A stretch of 64,000 nt of DNA. Origin: GCA-003244245 sp035606945 (GTDB lineage: Bacteria > Actinomycetota > Actinomycetes > Mycobacteriales > Pseudonocardiaceae). The translations under genes and the position numbers were made by a program. The notes beneath the pieces were generated by a model. That model searched no databases, was not told the origin of the DNA, and was given only the letters and a program-made list of their open reading frames with translations. Positions 47,650-56,624 of the stretch are shown one piece after another. How positions within the stretch are numbered: the stretch's first letter is position 1; each line of letters begins with the position of its first letter. The stretch lies in assembly GCA_035606945.1 (NCBI GenBank), contig DATNDR010000004.1:13828-77827 (forward strand), read 5' to 3'.

Positions 47650-50496
47650 ATGCCGACGCTGCAGGTGGAATGGCAGGTCCGCGATGGCAGATCAGGCGAG
47701 GACCTGCGGTTGTTGGAGCGCGGCGGGGAGCTTGCGCGCATTGAGCAGTCAATCGCGACCTTGAGTGCTGGGCACGGAAGCGCGCTGATCATCGAAGGTG
47801 CGGCGGGGATCGGCAAGAGCAGCCTGTTACGGGTGGTGTGCGAGCACGCCTTTGAACACGGAGTGCAGACGTTCACCGCGCGCGCCAGCGAGTTGGAACG
47901 CGACTTCGGGTTCGGCATCGTGCGCCAGCTGCTCGAAAGGCGGTTGGTCCTGGCCGGCGAGGCCGAAAGAGCCGAGTTACTGACCGGCGCGGCCGCGCTG
48001 GCCGGACCGGTGCTGGGCCTCGCGGGAACTGGCGGCAATTCGTTTGCGGCATTGCACGGGCTCTACTGGCTGGTAGCCAATCTGGCCACCACCGAGCCGC
48101 TGGTACTGGCGGTCGACGATCTGCAGTGGGCGGACGAGCCATCGTTGCGGTGGCTGGTGTACCTGTGCCACCGGTTGGAAGGCCTGCCGGTGCTGGTCGC
48201 TGCCACCACCCGCCCGCTGCGCCCGGGACATGGCCAGCTGCTTGCCGAACTACTCACCGTGCGCAGCGCTCAGGTCCTGTGTCCAGGGCCGCTCAGCGAG
48301 CCTGCGGTGGCCCGGCTGGTGCACGACGGGTTGGGCGCGGTGCCGGATCCGGCCTTCGTGGCCGCGTGCGCAAGGGCCAGCGGCGGCAATCCGTTCGTCC
48401 TGCGCGAGCTGATCTTCGATCTGGCGGCTGACGGTGTCCCGCCGGTGGCGGCGCAGGCCGCGGGAGTGGTCGAGCGGGTCCCCGGTCAGGTGGAACGAAC
48501 GGTACTGGCCCGGTTGCGCCGGTTGGATGTGGCGGCCACCCGGCTCGCGGAAGCGGTGGCGGTGTTGGGCGAGGGCACCGAGCTGCGGCTGGCCGCCGCG
48601 ATGGCCAACCTGGACATCGACACTGCGGCAGCCGCAGCGGATGCGCTGCTGACCGCAGAGCTGTTCGACGAAGGCCGGCCGTTGCAGTTCCTGCATCCGC
48701 TGGTGCGCTCGGCGGTGTATGAGCAGCTCGCACCTGGTGCACGCGCCCAGGCGCACGCTCGCGCCGCGCGGCTGCTCGTCCAGGAGGGCGCGGGGTGTGA
48801 GCGGGTCGGCGCGCAACTGCTGTTATGCGAGCCGGCGGGCGACGAGCAGGCCGTGGAGGCATTGCGCGCCGCCGCGGCGGCAGCGTTGGAGCGCGGTGCG
48901 CCGGAGATCTCGGTGACATACCTGCGCCGAGCGCTGGCCGAGCCGCCTGCCGAGGGGGAGCGAGCGGCGGTGTTGGGCGAGCTGGGCGGGGCGGAACGGA
49001 TCGCCCGCGATCCAGCCGCTCTGGGAGACCTCGAGCGCGCCTGGCAGGCGACTACCTGCCCGGTGGCGCGGGCACTGCTGGCTGAACAGCTGGCCAATGT
49101 GTTGTTCTACGCCGCCGACTGGACGCGCTGCGCGGCTGTGCTGCGGTCCGCTCTGGTCGACCTCGGCGGCCGCGACCCTGATCTGGCAGTGCGCTTGTGC
49201 ACCCACGCCGCAGTGCTGGAGCTACTCAGCCCCGACCCCGCGATAGCACCCGGGGCCGCCCTTCGGTGGCTGCGTGAGCTGGCCGCCCGCAGCACTCCGG
49301 CCAGCCGCTCCGCGCAGCTGTGCCTGGCGGCGACCCTCGCGGTCCGCGGCGAGGATTGTCACGAGGTGGCCGGCCTGGTCGAGCGCGGGCTCGACGGCGG
49401 CCGCTTCATCGTCGAGGAAACCGGCGAGGCGGTGCCGGCCATGCTCGCCTTCTGGGCTCTGATGACTATCGACGAGCTGGAGCGCGCCCAAGCGCTGGTC
49501 GAGACGATACTGGCGGACTCCCGAGCGCGCGGTTCCGTGGTGGGCTGCACGTTCGCCTACGGCCGGCGCGGACTGCTCGCCTTACGGCGCGGCGAGCTGG
49601 CCGAGGCGGAAGCCGACGCGCGCGCAGCGTTGGAGCTGTCCGTCGAATACAACCTGGCCCTATCCACTCCGCTGCATCGGGCCGCCTTGAGCACGGTGCT
49701 GCTGGAACGCGGGGACCTCCACCAGGCGGCTGGCGTCGTCGAAGGGGTCGTACTGCCGGTTGGCGGGCCGACCGGAATCGCCCTGTTAGAGGCGCGGGGC
49801 CGGGTGCGCCTGGCCCGCGGTCAGCGTGAGCAGGCCATCGCCGACCTGCGCCACTGCGGTCGGCTCGCCATCGCCGTCAGAACAACCCCGAATCTGCACC
49901 CCTGGCGCTCCACGTTGGCGCTCGCGCTGGCAAGTGACGACCTGGCCGAGGCACGCGCACTGGCCAAGGCCGAGTTGCAGCTGGCTCGTGATGCCGGTGC
50001 GCCACGGGCGATCGGGATCGCGCTGCGCGCCTGCGGCCTGCTCGCCGACGGTCAGAACCGCATCGAGCTGCTCCAACAATCCGTCGCGGTGCTGGAGGCC
50101 TCGTCCGCCCGGCTAGAGCTGGCGCATTCGCTGGCTGAGCTGGGCGCTGCGCTGCGGCGTGCCGGGGCGCGCACCGCCGCGCGCGCACCGCTGCGCCGAG
50201 CCCTGGATCTCGCTGCCCGCTGCGGCGCCACACCGCTGGCCGAACGCGCCCGCGAAGAGGCGGTGGCTGCCGGCGCTCGGCCCCGCCGGCCCTGGACCAG
50301 CGGAGTGGACGCGCTGACCCCCAGCGAACTGCGGGTCGCCCGGCTCGCTGCGCAAGCCATGGGCAATCGCGACATCGCCCAAGCACTGTTCATCACTACC
50401 AAGACCGTCAGTGATCACCTATCCAGCGCGTACCGCAAACTCAACATCTCCTCCCGCGACCAGCTTGCCGCCGTCATGGCCGCTGATCACCGGTGA
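47650..50496 (+). CDS. LuxR family regulator, LAL type (copy 1)
   Basis: 948 residues. AAA-type ATPase with Walker A EGAAGIGKSS near residue 50 and Walker B LVLAVDDLQWADEPS near residue 155; a long TPR-like middle; and the C-terminal LuxR HTH (ALTPSELRVARLAAQAMGNR, TTKTVSDHLSSAYRKLNISS). Large LALs are pathway-specific activators of natural-product clusters. It is divergent from the megaenzyme and overlaps the convergent P450 by 23 nt at its 3' end. Paralogous to the regulator at 51817. Confidence 0.92.
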   Translation: MPTLQVEWQVRDGRSGEDLRLLERGGELARIEQSIATLSAGHGSALIIEGAAGIGKSSLLRVVCEHAFEHGVQTFTARASELERDFGFGIVRQLLERRLVLAGEAERAELLTGAAALAGPVLGLAGTGGNSFAALHGLYWLVANLATTEPLVLAVDDLQWADEPSLRWLVYLCHRLEGLPVLVAATTRPLRPGHGQLLAELLTVRSAQVLCPGPLSEPAVARLVHDGLGAVPDPAFVAACARASGGNPFVLRELIFDLAADGVPPVAAQAAGVVERVPGQVERTVLARLRRLDVAATRLAEAVAVLGEGTELRLAAAMANLDIDTAAAAADALLTAELFDEGRPLQFLHPLVRSAVYEQLAPGARAQAHARAARLLVQEGAGCERVGAQLLLCEPAGDEQAVEALRAAAAAALERGAPEISVTYLRRALAEPPAEGERAAVLGELGGAERIARDPAALGDLERAWQATTCPVARALLAEQLANVLFYAADWTRCAAVLRSALVDLGGRDPDLAVRLCTHAAVLELLSPDPAIAPGAALRWLRELAARSTPASRSAQLCLAATLAVRGEDCHEVAGLVERGLDGGRFIVEETGEAVPAMLAFWALMTIDELERAQALVETILADSRARGSVVGCTFAYGRRGLLALRRGELAEAEADARAALELSVEYNLALSTPLHRAALSTVLLERGDLHQAAGVVEGVVLPVGGPTGIALLEARGRVRLARGQREQAIADLRHCGRLAIAVRTTPNLHPWRSTLALALASDDLAEARALAKAELQLARDAGAPRAIGIALRACGLLADGQNRIELLQQSVAVLEASSARLELAHSLAELGAALRRAGARTAARAPLRRALDLAARCGATPLAERAREEAVAAGARPRRPWTSGVDALTPSELRVARLAAQAMGNRDIAQALFITTKTVSDHLSSAYRKLNISSRDQLAAVMAADHR

Positions 50497-51685
50497 ACAG
50501 CACCGGAAAGGACTGTAGTCCTCGGATGATCATGCTGGGGCGCCACTGTAACTGGTCGAGAGGGATGGCCGGGCACACGGTCGGCATCCGGCGAAGCAGG
50601 GTACTGATGGCGATCTGACCTTCGATGCGGGCAAGTGGAGCACCGAGGCAGAAGTGGATGCCCTTACCGAAGCCAAGATGCCGGTTCTCGACTCTCGTGA
50701 TGTCCAGCTGGTCGGCGCAAGCAAAGCGGGTGTCGTCGCGGTTGGCCGAGGCGAGTACGATCACCACCTGATCGCCCTGCGGGATCGTCACGCCGTTGAC
50801 ATCGATATCGGTGCTGGCGTAGCGCAGCGTCGCAGTCTCCAGCGGGCCGGTGTAGCGCAGCAGCTCCTCCATCGCGGACCCGACCAGTCCAGGGTCCCGC
50901 ATGAGCATGTGCAGCTGGTCGGGATAGGCGAACAGGGCCAGCATGCCGTTGCCGATGAAGTTGACGGTGGTCTCGTGCCCGGCGACGATCAGCAGGAAAA
51001 CCGTGGCGAGCAGCTCCTCCTCGCTCAGCGCGTCTCCCTCCGCATGGACCGTCACCAGCTCACTGATCAGGTCGTCCCGCGGATCGGCCCGTTTGCGCGC
51101 GAACAGCGCGCGAATGTAACCGTTGAAGTCGGCGAATGCAGTTCGCCGCCAGGCCTCGACCGGCTCTCCAGTGGTGATGGGCTCCCCGGTGACAACAGCG
51201 TTGGACCAGATCCGGAACTGGGCACGGTCTGACGGCGGCACCCCGAGCAGCTCGCTGATGACCATGATCGGTAACGGGAATGCGTAATCATCGATAAGAT
51301 CCATTCGACCGCTGGGCGCCACCGCGTCGAGCAGCTCGTCAGCGATGCACTGGATGCGCGGGCGGAGTCGCTCGACCAGGCGGGGAGAAAATGCTTTGCG
51401 CACCAGCGCGCGTAACCGGGTATGGTCCGGCGGATCACAGTTGAGCATATGTTTCGTCAGCGGCCGGATTTCGGGCGGAAGCTCGTCGAAGGGCCCGGCT
51501 TTGACCAAACGGGGATCGCACAGCGCCCGCTCGGCATCGTCGTAGCGGGTGATAAGCCACCGCCGGCGACCGCTGGACAGGGTAAGGCAATGGACCGGTT
51601 GGGCGGCGCGCAGGTGAGCATAGTGCAGGTAGGCGTCGCGCCGGACCGCAGGACTGAATGGATCCCCCAGTGCAGATTGTGCCAT
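50474..51685 (-). CDS. Cytochrome P450 (CYP107-like, copy 1)
   Basis: 403 residues. I-helix VAGHETTVNFIGNG, K-helix EELLRYTGP with ExxR, PQGDQVVIVLASANRD, and the haem loop FGKGIHFCLGAPLAR. CYP107-type bacterial P450s usually tailor polyketides or peptides. The 3' end overlaps LAL regulator 1 by 23 nt. It is divergent from LAL regulator 2, with 131 nt between them. Confidence 0.92.
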   Translation of the reverse strand: MAQSALGDPFSPAVRRDAYLHYAHLRAAQPVHCLTLSSGRRRWLITRYDDAERALCDPRLVKAGPFDELPPEIRPLTKHMLNCDPPDHTRLRALVRKAFSPRLVERLRPRIQCIADELLDAVAPSGRMDLIDDYAFPLPIMVISELLGVPPSDRAQFRIWSNAVVTGEPITTGEPVEAWRRTAFADFNGYIRALFARKRADPRDDLISELVTVHAEGDALSEEELLATVFLLIVAGHETTVNFIGNGMLALFAYPDQLHMLMRDPGLVGSAMEELLRYTGPLETATLRYASTDIDVNGVTIPQGDQVVIVLASANRDDTRFACADQLDITRVENRHLGFGKGIHFCLGAPLARIEGQIAISTLLRRMPTVCPAIPLDQLQWRPSMIIRGLQSFPVLFTGDQRP

Positions 51686-51816
51686 TGGTGCACCTTTCCG
51701 ATTTCCGATCAGCCGCTGACAGTTCGACCATTGCGTTGCCGGCGGGTATGGGCATCGGCCTCGCTGGCGGAGGTTTTGCCTGCTCGTGCCGGATAAATGG
51801 GCCCTAGACTGCCGGC

Positions 51817-54615
51817 ATGGCCGGGGTGGCGCGGCAGCTGCTGGAGCGTGGCGGGGAGCTGGCGCGCATCGAGCGGGCGGTCGCCGCCCTGCGGCGCGGG
51901 CACGGCGGTGTGCTGGTCATTCAAGGTGCTGCCGGAATCGGTAAAAGCTCGCTATTACGGGCGGTCTGCGAGCACGCCGCAATCCAACAAGTGCAAACGC
52001 TGACCGCGCGGGCCAGCGAACTGGAACGCGATTTCGGCTTCGGCCTGGTCCGCCAGCTACTCGAGGTGCGGCTGATCCGGGCGGCCGAATCCGAGCGGGC
52101 CGAACTATTGGCCGGCGCAGCCGCGCTCGCCGGTCCGGTGCTCGGCCTCGGTGGGACCGTTGGTGATTCCTTTGCGGCATTGCATGGGCTGTACTGGTTG
52201 GCGGCCAATCTGACGATGAACGGCGCGGCCGTGCTGGCGGTCGACGATCTGCAGTGGGCTGACGAGCCGTCGCTGCGCTGGCTGGTGTACCTGTGCCACC
52301 GCCTGGAAGGCTTGCCCGTGCTGGTCGCGGCCACCACCCGCCCGCCACGTTCCGGACACTCCCCGCTGCTGACGGAACTGCTCGCCGTGCGCGGGATACA
52401 GATTTTGTGCCCTGGTCCACTCAGCGAGGCTGCGGTGGGGCGCCTGGTCGGTGAGGGTTTGGGCGCCCGGCCCGATCCGACCTTCGTCTATTCCTGCGCG
52501 GCAGCCACTGGAGGTAATCCGTTTGTGCTGCGCGAATTGATCCTCGATCTCGCCGCAGACGGTGTCGAGCCCGGCGCGGCGCAGGCGGCGGATGTCGCCC
52601 AGCGCGTCCCGGGCCAGGTGGAACGGACCGTGCTGGCCCGGTTGGGCCGGTTGGACCAGGCTGCGGCACAGTTCGTTCGAGCTCTGGCGGTGCTGGGTGA
52701 GGGCAGCGAACTGCGCCTGGTGGCGGCCTTGGCCGGTCTGGACATCGGGGCGGCTACCAGAGCGGCGGATGCGCTGTTGATCGCTGAGCTGCTTGCCGAG
52801 GGCCGGCCGTTGCGCTTCGTGCATCCGCTGGTGCGCTCGGCGGTGTATGAACAGCTCGCCCCGGGTGCCCGCGCCCAGGCTCACGCGCGCGCCGCTCGTC
52901 TGCTCATGCGGGATGGCGCGGAGAATGAGCAGGTTGCCGCACAGCTGCTGTTGTGCGAGCCGGCGGGCGACGCCGATGCCGTTCACGCGTTACGAGCAGC
53001 CGCGGCGGCGGCGCTGGCCGGCGGCGCGCCGGACACCGCGGTGGGCTACCTGCGCCGAGCGCTGGCCGAACCGCCTACCGGGCCGGCCCGCGCTGCCGTG
53101 TTGCGGGAGCTGGGCGGCGCAGAACAGATCGCCCGTGACCCGGCCGCTGTAGTTCACCTTGAACAGGCCCGGCAGGCCACCACCGACCCGGTAGCACGTG
53201 CTCAGCTGGCCGATCAGCTCGCCGACGTCCTGTTCTACGCCGGAGAGATGGACCGGTGCTCAGCTGCGCTGCAGGCTGGGTTGGACGACCTCGGTGACCG
53301 GGACCCCAACCTCGAAGTGCGCCTGTACGCCCACAAGGCAGGTGCCGAGATTTTCGGGGAGACCCTGCTCGAGCGGCTGCGCGAGCTGGCCAAGGGACAG
53401 CTGCGGGGGAGCCGTTGGGCGCAGCTGACGCTGGCTTGCCTTCTCTCCGGGCGGGGCGAAAGCCGCGATGAGATCGCTAGCCTGATTGAGCGGGGGCTCG
53501 ATGACGGCCGCTTTGTGGCTGAGGAAACCTCCGAAGCGCTGCCTGTGGCGCTGGCGGTCTACGCCCTTCTGGACACCAACGAGGTACAGCGCGCGCACGC
53601 GTTGACGGAGGCGATGCTGGCCGACGCCCAGGCGCGCGGGTCAGTAATCGGCTTCGTGGTCGCGACTACCCACCGGGGCTTGGCGACGCTGGTCTGCGGC
53701 GGGTTGGCCGAGGCCGAGGCTGACATCCGCGCTGCGCTGGAGCTGGCCACCGAACACAACTTGTCTTATGCGATTCCCATCATCACCACGTACCTGAGCC
53801 GCACACTGCTCCAACGCGGAGAGTTCGAAGAAGCGGCTGCGGTCCTGAAAGAGGTCGCGCTTCCTCCCGCGATGGCGCAGCTGCCCGCGGCGATTCTCCT
53901 TCTTGAGGCTCAGGGCCGGGCGTCCCTGGCCCTGGGCCACCGAGCACAAGCGATCTCCGAACTGCGCCGCTGCGGGCAGCTTGCCGACCGCGGCCAGCTG
54001 CACAATCCCACTCTCTTCTCCTGGCGTTCGGCGTTGGCGCTCGCGCTGGCACCCGAAGACCCCGAACAAGCACGTGAGATGGCGCAGACCGAACTCGAAC
54101 TGGCTCGCCGGGCCGACTCGGCCCGCGCGAGCGGCATCGCGCTGCGGATCTGCGGCCTGCTCGCCGAGCCCCAGAACAGAATCGAGTTACTCGAGCAGTC
54201 CGTCACCGTACTGGAAACCACTCCGATGCGACTGGAACTGGCGTACTCGCTGACCGAGCTGGGTGCTGCGCTGCGCCGGGCCGGAGCACGCACCGCCGCG
54301 CGCGAACCGCTGCGCCGAGCGTTGGACCTGGCGCACCGCTGCGGGGCCACCCCGCTGGCTGACCAAGCTCGCCAGGAGGCACTGGCCGCCGGCGCCCGCC
54401 CCCGCCGACCCTGGACCACCGGTGTGCACGCGCTGACGCCCAGCGAGTTGCGCGTCGCCCGGCTGGCCGCGCAACCCTTGAGTAACCGCGACATCGCCCA
54501 AGCGCTGTTCATCACCACCAAGACCGTCAGCGACCACCTCTCCAGCACCTACCGCAAACTCAACATCAGCTCACGCGATCAGCTTGTCGCGGTCATGTCC
54601 GCTGATCACCGGTGA
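51817..54615 (+). CDS. LuxR family regulator, LAL type (copy 2)
   Basis: 932 residues, a close paralogue of copy 1 along its whole length: Walker A QGAAGIGKSS, Walker B VLAVDDLQWADEPS, C-terminal HTH ALTPSELRVARLAAQPLSNR and TTKTVSDHLSSTYRKLNISS. It lacks the 20 or so N-terminal residues of copy 1. It overlaps the second P450 by 23 nt, the same overlap as in the first pair. Confidence 0.92.
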   Translation: MAGVARQLLERGGELARIERAVAALRRGHGGVLVIQGAAGIGKSSLLRAVCEHAAIQQVQTLTARASELERDFGFGLVRQLLEVRLIRAAESERAELLAGAAALAGPVLGLGGTVGDSFAALHGLYWLAANLTMNGAAVLAVDDLQWADEPSLRWLVYLCHRLEGLPVLVAATTRPPRSGHSPLLTELLAVRGIQILCPGPLSEAAVGRLVGEGLGARPDPTFVYSCAAATGGNPFVLRELILDLAADGVEPGAAQAADVAQRVPGQVERTVLARLGRLDQAAAQFVRALAVLGEGSELRLVAALAGLDIGAATRAADALLIAELLAEGRPLRFVHPLVRSAVYEQLAPGARAQAHARAARLLMRDGAENEQVAAQLLLCEPAGDADAVHALRAAAAAALAGGAPDTAVGYLRRALAEPPTGPARAAVLRELGGAEQIARDPAAVVHLEQARQATTDPVARAQLADQLADVLFYAGEMDRCSAALQAGLDDLGDRDPNLEVRLYAHKAGAEIFGETLLERLRELAKGQLRGSRWAQLTLACLLSGRGESRDEIASLIERGLDDGRFVAEETSEALPVALAVYALLDTNEVQRAHALTEAMLADAQARGSVIGFVVATTHRGLATLVCGGLAEAEADIRAALELATEHNLSYAIPIITTYLSRTLLQRGEFEEAAAVLKEVALPPAMAQLPAAILLLEAQGRASLALGHRAQAISELRRCGQLADRGQLHNPTLFSWRSALALALAPEDPEQAREMAQTELELARRADSARASGIALRICGLLAEPQNRIELLEQSVTVLETTPMRLELAYSLTELGAALRRAGARTAAREPLRRALDLAHRCGATPLADQARQEALAAGARPRRPWTTGVHALTPSELRVARLAAQPLSNRDIAQALFITTKTVSDHLSSTYRKLNISSRDQLVAVMSADHR

Positions 54616-55807
54616 ACAGCACGGGGAAGGACTGCAGTCCTCGCATGATCATGCTGGGGCGCCACTGCAACTGGTCGAGAGGGATGGCCGGGCGCAGGTC
54701 AGGTATCCGGCGAATCAACCTGCTGATCGCGATCTGGCCCTCGATGCGAGCCAGTGACGCACCGAGACAGAAGTGGATGCCTTTACCGAATCCGAGGTGG
54801 TGGTTGCCGGTTCTGGTGACGTCAAGCCGGTCGGCGTGGGCGAAGCGGGTCTCGTCGCGGTTCGCGGAGGCCAGCACGATCACCACTTGATCGCCTTGTG
54901 GGATGGTCACGCCGTTATACCGGAGGTCCGTGCTGGCGTAGCGGAATGTGGTTGTCTCGGACGGACCGGTGTAGCGCAGCAGCTCCTCCGTCGCGGGTCC
55001 GATCAGGCGCGGGTCGCGGATGAGCAGGTGAAGCTGATCGGGATGGGCCAGCAGGGCGCGCATGCCGTTGCCGATCAGATTGACCGTGGTCTCATGCCCC
55101 GCGACGATCAGCACGGCCACCGTGGAGAGCAGCTCGTCCGCGCTCAGGGTGTCACCGTCTTCCCGCGCCATGACCAGGCCCGTGACCAGATCGTCGCGCG
55201 GATCGGCACGTTTGCGCTCGAACAGCGCCCGCAGGTAGCTGCTGAACTCGGCCAGCGCGGTTCGCCGCCAGGCATCCAACGGATCTCCGTTGGTGAAGGG
55301 TTCATCGGCAACGAAGGCGTTGGACCAGACCCGGAACCGGGCGCTGTCAGCGGACGGCACTCCGAGCAGCTCAGTGATGACCATGATCGGTAACGGGGAG
55401 GCGTAGTCGTCGATCAGGTCCATCCTGCCGGCGGGCGCGACCGCATCCAGCAACTCGTCGGCGATCTGCTGGATGCGCGGGCGAAGTCGCTCAACCAGAC
55501 GGGGAGAGAAGGCCTTGCGCACCAGCCCACGTAACCGCGTGTGGTCCGGCGGGTCGACGCTGATCAGGCTTTTCGTCAGCGATCGAACCTCGTCGGGAAG
55601 GTCGTCGACTGGTCTGGTTTTCACCAGCCGCGGATCGCACAGCGCTCGTTCGGCGTCGGCATAGCGGGTGATCAGCCAGCGCCGCCGGCCGCTGGGCAGT
55701 GTGACGCAATGAATCGGCTGGGTGGCCCGCAGGTGGGCATAGGCCGGGTACGGATTGGACTTTGCGGCGGGACTGACCGGGTCCCCCACGACCGACTGCA
55801 CCATCAC
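54593..55807 (-). CDS. Cytochrome P450 (CYP107-like, copy 2)
   Basis: 404 residues, a close paralogue of the P450 at 50474: AGHETTVNLIGNG, EELLRYTGP, FGKGIHFCLGASLAR. The haem Cys and the acid-alcohol pair (E-T) are intact in both copies, so both should be active. Differences concentrate in the substrate-recognition B-C region, which suggests distinct steps on one product. Confidence 0.92.
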   Translation of the reverse strand: MMVQSVVGDPVSPAAKSNPYPAYAHLRATQPIHCVTLPSGRRRWLITRYADAERALCDPRLVKTRPVDDLPDEVRSLTKSLISVDPPDHTRLRGLVRKAFSPRLVERLRPRIQQIADELLDAVAPAGRMDLIDDYASPLPIMVITELLGVPSADSARFRVWSNAFVADEPFTNGDPLDAWRRTALAEFSSYLRALFERKRADPRDDLVTGLVMAREDGDTLSADELLSTVAVLIVAGHETTVNLIGNGMRALLAHPDQLHLLIRDPRLIGPATEELLRYTGPSETTTFRYASTDLRYNGVTIPQGDQVVIVLASANRDETRFAHADRLDVTRTGNHHLGFGKGIHFCLGASLARIEGQIAISRLIRRIPDLRPAIPLDQLQWRPSMIMRGLQSFPVLFTGDQRT

Positions 55808-55984
55808 CCTGTCCCCTCGGTGTGTGCTGCTTCATCTGGGCCAACGGCACCAGTGTTGCGTTGGCCCCTGCAGCGGACATCGGACGAGCCGGCGGAGGTT
55901 TTGTGCGGTGGCACCCGACGTTTAGGCGTCACAGACCAGACACGCCAGTGCCGACGAGCTTCCCGTGGATCATCGCTCGCCATC

Positions 55985-56054
55985 TTGTCGCCGAGTTCGA
56001 CACCATGGCTGTCGAGCTGCTGTCAGACGGCCACCCTGTCGAACTCGGCGACAA
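55985..56054. terminator. Perfect 18-bp inverted repeat
   Basis: TTGTCGCCGAGTTCGACA (55985-56002) and its exact complement (56037-56054) with a 34-nt loop, in the 280-bp gap between the second P450 and the acetyltransferase. The rest of the gap shows no gene. Confidence 0.6.
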
Positions 56055-56087
56055 CAGAGCCGGCCACCTTCAGAGCCCTTAGGCTGC

Positions 56088-56618
56088 TCACCATTCGTCG
56101 GCCAGTACCGAGTACAGCAGGCTGTCGCGCCACTGACCGTTGGTATAGACGTGATCCCGGATGCGCCCCTCGTACATCATGCCAAGCCGGCGCACGATCG
56201 CGATTGACGCAGCATTTTCCGGGCCAATTGCGGCCGAGATTCGGTGGAGCTTCAGTTCTCGGAAACCGAAATCCACCAACGTTCTGACTGCGTCGGTAGC
56301 ATATCCGCGACCCCAGTAGTCAGCGGCGGTTGCGCCTCCCAGCTTGGCGGCTTGAACACCATTGAGTCCAAGACGCGCGAACCCCACTAGGCCAGCATCC
56401 ACACAGTCCACTGCAAAGTAATACTCAGTGCGTGGCTCCTGCCGCGCCCGAGTAATGACCCCGTTCAGCATCTCCGTCGCTTGCTCCCGGGAGCGCGTAT
56501 CAAAAGAGAGCGTCTTGGTTACCCGATCGTCGCCGACAACAGTCATAATCCTGTCCAAGTCACCCAAGCAAAATTCACGTAGAATCACTTGGGAACCGTT
56601 GAGCCGAATTGGGAACAT
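56088..56618 (-). CDS. GNAT family N-acetyltransferase (RimJ/RimL-like)
   Basis: 176 residues with the acetyl-CoA site DYWGRGYATDAVRTLVDFGF and the RimJ/L-type end LHRISAAIGPENAASIAIVRR, LGMMYEGRIRDHVYTNGQWR. It would acetylate an amine, perhaps a protein N-terminus or an amino sugar. It follows the XRE/TPR regulator by 6 nt, so they are cotranscribed. Confidence 0.87.
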   Translation of the reverse strand: MFPIRLNGSQVILREFCLGDLDRIMTVVGDDRVTKTLSFDTRSREQATEMLNGVITRARQEPRTEYYFAVDCVDAGLVGFARLGLNGVQAAKLGGATAADYWGRGYATDAVRTLVDFGFRELKLHRISAAIGPENAASIAIVRRLGMMYEGRIRDHVYTNGQWRDSLLYSVLADEW

Positions 56619-56624
56619 ATGGGC

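Noticed and set aside
51709..51924. 71-residue minus-strand ORF between P450 copy 1 and LAL copy 2
   Set aside because: It overlaps the regulator start and has shadow-frame composition. The gap is a divergent promoter.
55822..56082. 86-residue plus-strand ORF after P450 copy 2
   Set aside because: It reads through an 18-bp inverted repeat and has no domain or ribosome site.
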